Positions 55,358 through 62,748 of a DNA stretch of 64,000 nucleotides are shown piece after piece; position 1 is the stretch's first letter, and each line of letters begins with the position of its first letter. A program made the position numbers and the translations under genes. This DNA comes from Dactylosporangium roseum (GTDB lineage: Bacteria; Actinomycetota; Actinomycetes; Mycobacteriales; Micromonosporaceae). Location of the stretch: the NCBI RefSeq assembly GCF_025264685.1, contig NZ_CP073721.1, positions 7,457,501-7,521,500 of the forward strand, read 5' to 3'. The notes below the pieces were generated by a model. The model was not told where the DNA came from. It saw only the letters and a list, made by a program, of their open reading frames with translations, and made no database searches.

Positions 55358-56620
55358 TCAGCGCGTCGCGGGTTCCTCTTCGAGCACGCGCATGGAGCGC
55401 AGCGGTGACAGCGCGACCGGCAGGACGGCCAGTAGCATGCCGGCGCACCCGATCCACATCGCCTCGCGGACGCCGAGCCAGCCGCCCAGGGCGCCACCTA
55501 GGATCGCCCCCAGCGGCATCGTGCCCCACACCACGAACCGCATCGTGGCGTTCATCCGGCCCAGCAACCGCTCCGGCGTCACGCTCTGGCGGAAGCTCAC
55601 CTGCGTGACGTTGTAGATGACGATGCACGTGCCGTCGACGACGCTCGCCGCACCCGCCAGCCAGAGCAACCAGCCCGGCTGCGCCAGCGGGATCAGGAAC
55701 ACCATCAGACCCGAGATCAGCACCGAGATCACCAGCGCGGGTCCCTGCCCGAGCAGGCCCACCACCGGCTTGATGGCCAACGCGCCGAGCAGCGCCCCGA
55801 TGCCGAACGTCGCCATGAACAGCCCGATGACGCCCGGGGACAGCCCGAGCTCACGCGCGAGATAGAGCAGCAGCATCGCCTGAAACCCCGCGCTGAACAG
55901 GTTCGTCGTCCCCGTCGTCATCGCGATCGCGCGCAGCAACCGGTGGCCCAGCACGAACCTGATCCCCTCCAGCACCTCCCGACCCAACTGCCCCCGCGGC
56001 GGCTTGGGCGGCACCGGCTCGCGACGGCGGACGAACCCCAGGAACAACGCCGAAGCCAGGAAACTCAGCGCGTCGACGGCCACGGCGAAGGGCGCGGTGA
56101 ACGCCTGTACCAGCACGCCCCCGAGCGGCGGCCCGCCGAGCTGGGCGCCGGAGTGAACCACCTCGAGCTTGGCGTTGCCGTCGACTAGATGCTCCTTGCT
56201 GACCAGAAAGGGCAGATAGCTCTGGTACGCCACGTCGAAGAAGACCGTCAGCACACCCGCGACGAGGCCGACGACGTATAGCTGGGGCATCGTCAGCACG
56301 CCGGCCAGCCAGGCGACCGGCACGGAGCCCAGCACCACAGCGCGCCCGAGGTCGCCGACGATCAGCACGTCACGCCGCCGCAACCGATCGACCCAGGCCC
56401 CCGCCGCCAACCCGATGAGCAGGAACGCCGCCGTCTCACAGGCGGCGAGCAGACCGACCTCCAACGCGGACGCCCGCAGCGTGATCACCGCGACGAGCGG
56501 CAACGCGACCAGACCGATCTGGCTCCCGACCTGACTGATCGAGACGGCGAAGAGGAGCTGCCGGAAATCGCGATGAGCAAGGAGACCGGGGCCCGCACGC
56601 ATCCTGATACTATCGACCAT
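55358..56620 (-). CDS. MFS transporter (EntS-like exporter)
   Basis: 420 residues from ATG 56620, with GGAGA 6 bases upstream; ATG 56626 also possible. Twelve hydrophobic helices are visible with the family loop 'GAWVDRLRRRDVLIVGDLGR' between helices 2 and 3 and 'RLLGRMNATMRFVVWGTMPL' late in the protein, as in MFS_3/enterobactin-exporter-type carriers. It sits in the cytoplasmic membrane. By position it is likely the exporter of the NRPS product and may give self-protection. Confidence 0.88.
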   Translation of the reverse strand: MVDSIRMRAGPGLLAHRDFRQLLFAVSISQVGSQIGLVALPLVAVITLRASALEVGLLAACETAAFLLIGLAAGAWVDRLRRRDVLIVGDLGRAVVLGSVPVAWLAGVLTMPQLYVVGLVAGVLTVFFDVAYQSYLPFLVSKEHLVDGNAKLEVVHSGAQLGGPPLGGVLVQAFTAPFAVAVDALSFLASALFLGFVRRREPVPPKPPRGQLGREVLEGIRFVLGHRLLRAIAMTTGTTNLFSAGFQAMLLLYLARELGLSPGVIGLFMATFGIGALLGALAIKPVVGLLGQGPALVISVLISGLMVFLIPLAQPGWLLWLAGAASVVDGTCIVIYNVTQVSFRQSVTPERLLGRMNATMRFVVWGTMPLGAILGGALGGWLGVREAMWIGCAGMLLAVLPVALSPLRSMRVLEEEPATR

Positions 56621-56819
56621 AATCATTCTCCGTGCCACCCTGCTCAGCGATCCACACCGATCTCGCTCTCCAGATCCCTCCTCGGCGACCGGCGCCGTCC
56701 GCGACCCGACCGATGACCGCGTGGTCGACAAGCACTACGACTTGACCCGCGGCGCGAATCTTGCAGTGCTGCCGGATGAGCTCGTCGCTCTCCTTGCTGA
56801 CGATCGTGGGCCGACCGGC

Positions 56820-57257
56820 CTACTGCGCAGCGTTGCCGGCCATCTGGATGGCGTTGCGCGCCTGGCCGAGGAGCCGGCCCAGCGCCCGGTGGAGCACCTC
56901 AGCCTGGTCGAGGGTCAAGTCATGCGGATGCGACTCAATGATCAGCTCCGGATCATCATGATGCTGGTAGACCACCGGCGACCCGCCGTTCCCCGGCCCA
57001 GCCACGCCGTCAGCACGCTCCGGCGCGACCACGCCGGCGAGGATGCCGGCCAGCTCCCGGCGCAGCGCGTCGTCAGGCACCGGCGTCACCATCAGTTGCA
57101 CGAAGTCCCGGCCGCCGTTGCTCCGCCACAACGACGCCGCGACCTCCACACCCGAGATCTCATCGCCGGGTACGACGACCCCGGCGGATCGATGCGACGG
57201 ACCGGTACAACCTCCGACCTCGCCCACACACCATTGCGGGTGCACGATCGCCACCAT
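56820..57257 (-). CDS. Small hypothetical protein
   Basis: 145 residues from ATG 57257, with GGGAGG 5 bases upstream (a second ATG at 57260 is too close to it). The sequence reads 'GVEVAASLWRSNGGRDFVQL', 'MVTPVPDDALRRELAGILAG', 'PELIIESHPHDLTLDQAEVL', 'HRALGRLLGQARN'. It is soluble and acidic, without signal peptide or metal motif, and I do not recognise a family. Coding bias favours this strand over the overlapping plus-strand frame, which is His/Arg-rich. About 200 bases separate it from the MFS gene start. Confidence 0.55.
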   Translation of the reverse strand: MVAIVHPQWCVGEVGGCTGPSHRSAGVVVPGDEISGVEVAASLWRSNGGRDFVQLMVTPVPDDALRRELAGILAGVVAPERADGVAGPGNGGSPVVYQHHDDPELIIESHPHDLTLDQAEVLHRALGRLLGQARNAIQMAGNAAQ

Positions 57258-57351
57258 CATGGCCTCCCAACGCTCGATCGACCGCCGACGTCCTTGACGG
57301 TATGGGATGCGGTCGATCGATGTGAACGTTGTCGCACCAGGTTGGCGTTAC

Positions 57352-57393
57352 GGCGCGATCCGCCGCCATGCCGCTCGCTTTCATGATCATGGG
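57352..57393 (-). repeat. Palindromic repeat, partial copy F
   Basis: On the minus strand this reads CCCATGATCATG then GAGCGGCATGGCGGC and GATCGCGCC, matching the right arm end and right flank of copy D. The left half and loop of the hairpin are missing, as from a deletion or incomplete duplication. It lies upstream of the secreted-protein gene. Confidence 0.75.
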
Positions 57394-57441
57394 TTGCGGT
57401 CCCCTGCCGGCACCCAGCGTGCGGCACGCTAGCATCTGTCG

Positions 57442-58731
57442 ATGGCTCATTCGATGTGGATGACGGGTGTGTCACGCGCCCGTGGCCTGATGATCCTCGC
57501 CGCCGCCAGTCTGCTCGCCGCCACGGTCGCCACGCCTGCGGCGTCCGCGTGGACACCGACGGTCTCGTCGTCGGGCGTACCACTGCCCAATGGGGTTTAC
57601 CCCGGCAAGTCCGGCTATGACACCGCCGGCTATTACCAGTACGCACCGTCCATTGTGCAGACGACGAGTACGCAGCGAGTCATCTACTACTGCGCCAACA
57701 CGGTCGCGTACGACCGCAGCAAGGGAAACGCCGTTACGGCGACTCACGACCGTGTGCTGTTCAACGTGGGCACCCGTCGGCCGGACGGGTCGTACAGTTG
57801 GGGTGCCACCCGGGTGGCGCTACGGCCGCGGCTGAAGCCGGGCGACGCCAACTACAATCCGTCGACACCGAGCTGGGCCGCGTACCACATTTGCGACCCG
57901 GAAGTGGTCAAGGGCAGTTTCAGCTACGCCGCGCCTGGCCAGAGCCCGGCGACCTATACCTGGGCGATGTTCTTCACCGGCGCGGACAACGACGACCACG
58001 GCGTGGACGGGCGGTTCAACGTGGTGGGCGTGGCGCTCGCCAACTCACCGCTGGGGCCATGGGCCATCGTCGCCCGCCCGATCATCGACATCGACGAGCC
58101 GGACTACAACCCCGCCGGGTACGGGGTCGGCCAGCCCAGCGCGACCAGCGTCAACCAGCAGGGCCACCTCCTGCTGTTCTACAGCGGACTCGACTGCGCG
58201 GCTCTGGATGCGCCCGATCCGGCCTGCAAGATCGACAACCGGGGCACCGCCGTCCGCACGCTGGACCTCAGCAACGCCAACGCGCCGGTTCTCGGCTCCA
58301 GGTCGTTCGTCACCACGGCCGGGCTGACTCCCGAGCCGTTCCTGCCCAACTCCGGACGGTTTCTGCACAATGCCTCCTGGGCCTATGACCCGAGCCGGGA
58401 CTCCTTCGTCATCTCCCGGGACACCGGCGCCCAGTACGGCAACGAAGTCCAGGTCAACGTTGAGATCGATCGGATAGCCGGAGCGAGCATCTGGTCCGGC
58501 GGCGGCACCTGGACGGTCGTCGGCCAGATCACCAGCAGGCAGACCGGATACCACTGGAACCACAACTCGGGACTCGTCCGCGGCGTGTACGGCGGGCTCG
58601 CCTACCAGAGTCCGCAAGACTATTCCGGGGTCGACGTCTACTTCGCCACCGAACCCGGCAGCGGCAGCACGCCGCCACCCTGGGACGGCTACTTCACCTA
58701 CCGGCTTCGGCACTGCACATCCCGCTTCTAG
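57442..58731 (+). CDS. Secreted protein with a beta-propeller-like (GH43/GH117-type) fold
   Basis: 429 residues from ATG 57442 (ATG 57460 is an alternative; neither has a clear ribosome site). A signal peptide spans about residues 1-36 ('GLMILAAASLLAATVATPAA', cleavage near A-S-A-W). The mature protein has repeated strand-rich units with Tyr/Trp: 'AGYYQYAPSIVQTTSTQRVI', 'CDPEVVKGSFSY', 'YTWAMFFTGADNDDHGVDGR', 'FNVVGVALANSPLGPWAI', 'GYGVGQPSATSVNQQGHLLL'. This resembles five-bladed glycosidase propellers, with acidic residues in likely centre positions, but the enzyme class cannot be fixed. Four Cys may form disulfides. A role in cutting external polysaccharide is inferred. Confidence 0.65.
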   Translation: MAHSMWMTGVSRARGLMILAAASLLAATVATPAASAWTPTVSSSGVPLPNGVYPGKSGYDTAGYYQYAPSIVQTTSTQRVIYYCANTVAYDRSKGNAVTATHDRVLFNVGTRRPDGSYSWGATRVALRPRLKPGDANYNPSTPSWAAYHICDPEVVKGSFSYAAPGQSPATYTWAMFFTGADNDDHGVDGRFNVVGVALANSPLGPWAIVARPIIDIDEPDYNPAGYGVGQPSATSVNQQGHLLLFYSGLDCAALDAPDPACKIDNRGTAVRTLDLSNANAPVLGSRSFVTTAGLTPEPFLPNSGRFLHNASWAYDPSRDSFVISRDTGAQYGNEVQVNVEIDRIAGASIWSGGGTWTVVGQITSRQTGYHWNHNSGLVRGVYGGLAYQSPQDYSGVDVYFATEPGSGSTPPPWDGYFTYRLRHCTSRF

Positions 58732-58749
58732 CCTGTTACCCGGGCGTGT

Positions 58750-61041
58750 TCACCGGGCGTCGGAGGTTCTGTCGAGCCAGGCGAGGTCGGTCTGGTCGCG
58801 CTGGCGGGCCTCTCGCTCGCGGGCGAAGAGCGCCTCCGTCTTGGTCAATACCAGGGTGTAGGGTCGTCCGCTACGTCGGGTTTGATGGCGTACCGGCAAC
58901 TCGTGCTGGTCGATCCGGGCGTGGACATGCCGGCGCCGTTGTTCTGCCAGCGGCCACTCGAAGGAGCGCCGCGCCTTGTCGGTGAGGAACGCGTCCAGGG
59001 TCTGGCACAGTTCGCAGTGGCAGCCCGCCGGCAACTCGATCGACCAATCGTCAGCGGACCGGATCGGCCGGGCCAACCGAGTCGCAAGCCGCGCGGCGCA
59101 ATGGCGCGAAACGACGTCAAGTCCTGCGGCGGCGCGGGTAGCGCGGCTGGCCGTGTGGGCTGCGCGGAGCGCGGACATGGCGCACACGAGCAGATCGTCG
59201 TTGTCGACGCTCAGGAAGGCGACCATCTCGTCGCGTAGGTCCGCCGCCGCGAGGTTCGCCGTGCTCAGCAGCAGACCGGCGACGGCCGGCCCGAGTTCAC
59301 TCAATGCCGCGTGCCGGTGGCTCGGAGCGGGGTATCGCAGCGTCCTGTCCACCGATTCCCGCAGCGGGGTCCAGGCGGCGGCGGACAGCAGTCGGCCCAC
59401 CGACACACCGTCTTCGGGCGTCTCACACAACGCGTCGCATACGGCCGGCAGGGACTCCAGCCACACCGCCCGCTGTTGCTGCGATGCCAGGTACGCCGGT
59501 CGATCGCGGCCGAACCAGACGTCGACCAGTTCGCGGGTCCAGGAATCGCCGTAGCGCACGGCGACCCGGGCGAGCGCCGCGGCATGGGAGCGGCCCAGCA
59601 TCTCGATCTGGAACGGCGTGAGCAACATGGCCGCGGTGCCGGGCTCATCCAGGTCGTGGGCGACCGTGAGCGCCTTGCCCAGCATCTGCTCGGCGTTCGC
59701 CTTCGCCACCACGCTCCAGAAGGGGGCGAGCATGGCGGCCGCGTCGCGGGCCTCGGCCACATCGCCCGCCCGGACCAGGTCGGCGAGCCGATCGAGTGCC
59801 CACATGGGCGAGGCCTGCGCACGGATCGCGAAGGCCCACCTGCGCGGCCAAACCACGATTGCCGCTCTGCGGTACCAGCGCTCCAGGGTGTTGCCGTAGT
59901 TACCCAGGTAGCCCTCGTACGACGAGGCGTGTGGCGACAGGTCCGCCGTCGGTGTCGTCGCGCATACTTCGTCGTCGTAGACGATCAATGAGGTGGGCGT
60001 GGCCTCGTCACCCTCATCCAGCCAGCAGTCGAGGCTGGTCGTCGACTCGATGAGCTCCTGCAGTTCGTAGTCCCCATCCTCCTCCGTCTCATCTCCGTCA
60101 TCGTCGTCCCAGTACCGGCCGTTTGGTTCGGCGTCCTCGGCGATCCACTGCTCGTGCACCTCCGCCAACGCCAGGGCCACCTCGCAGTCGGCGGCGAGTG
60201 CCGCTGCCCGTACCAGCGCGGCGCGGCTGGCGTCGTCTCCCTTGAGGCGGGCCCACCCCAGCCCACGCTGGGTGTATTCGTGATCGAGCAGGTAAACCAG
60301 GCGCGCAGGCTCGTCCGAATCGCCGAAGTGCTGGTTGAGGCACTCGGCCAGTTCGGCCGTCAGGCGAGGGTCGGTCCGGCCGGCAGCCGCAGCGACCGAG
60401 TCACCTTTGAGCAGCAGGTTGTACGTCAGCACAACCCGGTAGCCCGACGTGACCGGCCGGACGTGGTGACGGCAGTCGGCGTAGAAGGCCACGAACGACA
60501 GTGATTCCTTCGATGACCGGTACGTCGCGGTCTGGCCGGCGTGCTCGACCACGAGGACACCGCCCGTGGCTGCCGAGGGCAGCGTGACGACAAGAGTCCC
60601 GATCATGCCGTCGGCCTTCTCCGAGTCCTGGTGTGGAGCGAAGAACTGGCCGGGCGCGTACACCAGCATCGCGTGGAACTCGGCCGTCAGCTCGCATCCC
60701 TCGGGAAGGCCGAGGTCGGCACGCAGGCGCTCGAGGACGTGCCGCAGCGTGACGTTCCACCGCCGCTTGTCGATCTTCACACGGCTCTTCGGGACCTGCC
60801 ACGTGTCGCGGACCTTCGCGTCCAGCAGCGTCTGCTCGCCCTTGCCGAACCGGGCCGGCCTACCGATCAGGCAGAGCTCTTTCGCCTGCCGGACCGATAC
60901 GGGCAGGGTGATCGGGCCGATGTCGGTGACCTCCAGCCGAAGGTCGTCGGGACGCGCGGTGCGTCGCGCGCTGAATGACCCCGCATCTGCGGCCCCGCCC
61001 AGAAGGCTCGCGAACCGGTCGCGTGGGAAGATCGTAGCCAC
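58750..61041 (-). CDS. Large 2-oxoglutarate/Fe(II) oxygenase-domain protein
   Basis: 763 residues from GTG 61041, only 2 bases after the stop of the gene before it, so translation is coupled. Residues ~95-210 form a prolyl-4-hydroxylase-type domain: 'VYAPGQFFAPHQDSEKADGM' (H-x-D iron ligands), 'GTLVVTLPSAATGGVLVVEH', 'FYADCRHHVRPVTSGYRVVL' (distal His and 2-oxoglutarate Arg). The remaining ~550 residues are helical with an acidic patch ('DDDDGDETEEDGDYELQE') and a late cysteine pair ('CHCELCQTLDAF'). The long C-terminal part is far larger than in usual hydroxylases and may bind a partner or substrate. Substrate unknown. Confidence 0.75.
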   Translation of the reverse strand: MATIFPRDRFASLLGGAADAGSFSARRTARPDDLRLEVTDIGPITLPVSVRQAKELCLIGRPARFGKGEQTLLDAKVRDTWQVPKSRVKIDKRRWNVTLRHVLERLRADLGLPEGCELTAEFHAMLVYAPGQFFAPHQDSEKADGMIGTLVVTLPSAATGGVLVVEHAGQTATYRSSKESLSFVAFYADCRHHVRPVTSGYRVVLTYNLLLKGDSVAAAAGRTDPRLTAELAECLNQHFGDSDEPARLVYLLDHEYTQRGLGWARLKGDDASRAALVRAAALAADCEVALALAEVHEQWIAEDAEPNGRYWDDDDGDETEEDGDYELQELIESTTSLDCWLDEGDEATPTSLIVYDDEVCATTPTADLSPHASSYEGYLGNYGNTLERWYRRAAIVVWPRRWAFAIRAQASPMWALDRLADLVRAGDVAEARDAAAMLAPFWSVVAKANAEQMLGKALTVAHDLDEPGTAAMLLTPFQIEMLGRSHAAALARVAVRYGDSWTRELVDVWFGRDRPAYLASQQQRAVWLESLPAVCDALCETPEDGVSVGRLLSAAAWTPLRESVDRTLRYPAPSHRHAALSELGPAVAGLLLSTANLAAADLRDEMVAFLSVDNDDLLVCAMSALRAAHTASRATRAAAGLDVVSRHCAARLATRLARPIRSADDWSIELPAGCHCELCQTLDAFLTDKARRSFEWPLAEQRRRHVHARIDQHELPVRHQTRRSGRPYTLVLTKTEALFAREREARQRDQTDLAWLDRTSDAR

Positions 61042-61043
61042 CG

Positions 61044-62366
61044 TTACTCGGCCACCCGTGCCATGGGATTCGATCGTCCTCGGTCGTCGAGAATTCCGGG
61101 GAACGGGAGCTCGCCCGACGCGTACGCGAGGCAGCGCTCAGTCAACTCCGCCGACATTGCGGTGTGCTCCGCCAGGAAGCGGATCCATTCGGGCAGCAGT
61201 GCGACGAGTTCGGCGGCGAAGTCTTCCTGGTAGAAGTCCCGCAGGTGCAGCACGGCCACCGCGACCTTGTGCGGCGAGCAAAACGGATAGAGCGTGGGGT
61301 GATCCCTCGGGGACCAGGACTCGGCCAGTTCCTCGGCAAGTTCGTCGGGGCCGACAGGACCGGCGTCGTCACCTTCGCCGATGATCCCACCGTGATAGTC
61401 AAGCTGCCGAAGTCGCTTGGCGAACTGCGCCTTGGCGTCGGTGGCTGTCAACCGTACGAAAGCTCGCCCACGCATCCGGCGCACCGCCTTCCGCGCCGTC
61501 CCGCCGAGCCGCCGGCTGCGCAGGAACTCGGCATACTGCTCCTCGCCCTCCCCGCCGATCCGTATCCCCTCGACCTCGCCCCGCAGCAGGGCGTCGAGCG
61601 TCTCCGAGTCCTCCACCGCCGTCAGGACCGCCCCACCCGCCGCGACCTGCCCGACCGACTCCCGCCAAGCGGCCACCGCGGACTCGGCCGAAGCATGGAA
61701 GCCACTGTGCACGGTGAGCACTTCGTAGCCGCAGGTGTCCACATCCCACAGATACCAGCGATCCGGGCCGGCGACCGACGTGAACGGCGCGACCACCGCC
61801 CAACGGGTGCCGTAGACATCGCGCGCCCACAACACGGAACCGGTCACGGCATGCCCGCGCGCGACCCGCTTCGCCGTGGGGGCATCCAGATGCGCGGAGA
61901 TCAGATCACTCGCTGACTCGCTGAGCGGGAACGGCAACACACCGGCGACGACAGCCAGCAGCCGCTGGAGAACGGCAATGTCCGCACCAGCCTCCGCCGG
62001 CTTGTGGAACCGCTCGTCGAGCGCCGACAACAACGCACCGACGAAGTCCTCCGGATTGACGATGCCCTCCACGGAGCCGCCCTCGAAGGAGGCCATCGCC
62101 GCGCCGTAGCGAATGCACAAGTCGTCTTCGAGATCGTCGTCGGACCGCCCAGGGGCACTCGCGATCAACGCGTCGATCAGCGCCCCGGCCGCATCCCCGG
62201 CCAGCGCGGTGCGATGCTCGGCAAGCTTGTGCCGATGCTCGAACAGCTCACCGAAGACGCCGGCTCCTGCGGACCCGCCGCGCGGCGAGACTACCGGCTG
62301 GCGGGAGGACCGGCTGCCGGACTGGGCCTTCTTTTTTCGCTTCCGAGACACGGGCACGGTGGGCAT
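61044..62366 (-). CDS. Hypothetical protein co-transcribed with the 2OG oxygenase
   Basis: 440 residues from ATG 62366 (GGATAGG upstream). The first ~30 residues are strongly basic ('SRKRKKKAQSGSRSSRQ'), possibly nucleic-acid binding. The body is mixed helix and strand, with 'GVFGELFEHRHKLAEHRTAL', 'DVYGTRWAVVAPFTSVAGPD', 'RWYLWDVDTCGYEVLTVHSG', and 'HPTLYPFCSPHKVAVAVLHL' followed by 'RDFYQEDFAAELVALLPEWI'. I recognise no family and no enzyme motif. The 2-base gap to the oxygenase gene implies joint function, such as substrate or partner for hydroxylation. Confidence 0.6.
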   Translation of the reverse strand: MPTVPVSRKRKKKAQSGSRSSRQPVVSPRGGSAGAGVFGELFEHRHKLAEHRTALAGDAAGALIDALIASAPGRSDDDLEDDLCIRYGAAMASFEGGSVEGIVNPEDFVGALLSALDERFHKPAEAGADIAVLQRLLAVVAGVLPFPLSESASDLISAHLDAPTAKRVARGHAVTGSVLWARDVYGTRWAVVAPFTSVAGPDRWYLWDVDTCGYEVLTVHSGFHASAESAVAAWRESVGQVAAGGAVLTAVEDSETLDALLRGEVEGIRIGGEGEEQYAEFLRSRRLGGTARKAVRRMRGRAFVRLTATDAKAQFAKRLRQLDYHGGIIGEGDDAGPVGPDELAEELAESWSPRDHPTLYPFCSPHKVAVAVLHLRDFYQEDFAAELVALLPEWIRFLAEHTAMSAELTERCLAYASGELPFPGILDDRGRSNPMARVAE

Positions 62367-62748
62367 CCTATCCACGAGTATCCAACGCCCGGCCGCGATA
62401 CCTCTCGACGTGCCGCTTCCAGAGGGGGGAACGCGCCGGCGCGGAACGGCCGCAACGCTGACACGAGTGTGCCTCCGCTCGCCAACGGGCACCCGGACCC
62501 TGGATCAAGCCGCTCCGCTGCGCCCACTGCTCGAACCGATCCCCGAGCCAGGGCGAATTCGGCGCCTGAACGTCCATCGACAAGATCGGCTCGGCGGCAC
62601 CCTTCACGACTACCGACATGCCGCTTGAACAGGGCAGATGATCGATCGGCACCTACAGACCCACCGTGTCCACACTACCGGCACTCCTCGGTGACCCGCC
62701 TTACTGTAAACCCTCGTAGTCGGCAAAATATGTGAATCAGAGGTCCGC
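62367..62748. other. Gap without recognisable gene
   Basis: These 382 bases lie between two minus-strand genes. Frames on both strands are Arg/Pro-rich and lack coding bias or family match. TTTACTGTAAA near 62700 is a short A/T-rich palindrome that could belong to a terminator or regulator site; I see nothing else. Confidence 0.45.

Noticed and set aside
56721..57386. 221-codon plus-strand frame
   Set aside because: His/Arg-rich shadow of the minus-strand gene at 56820-57257, and its end runs into palindromic repeat copy F.
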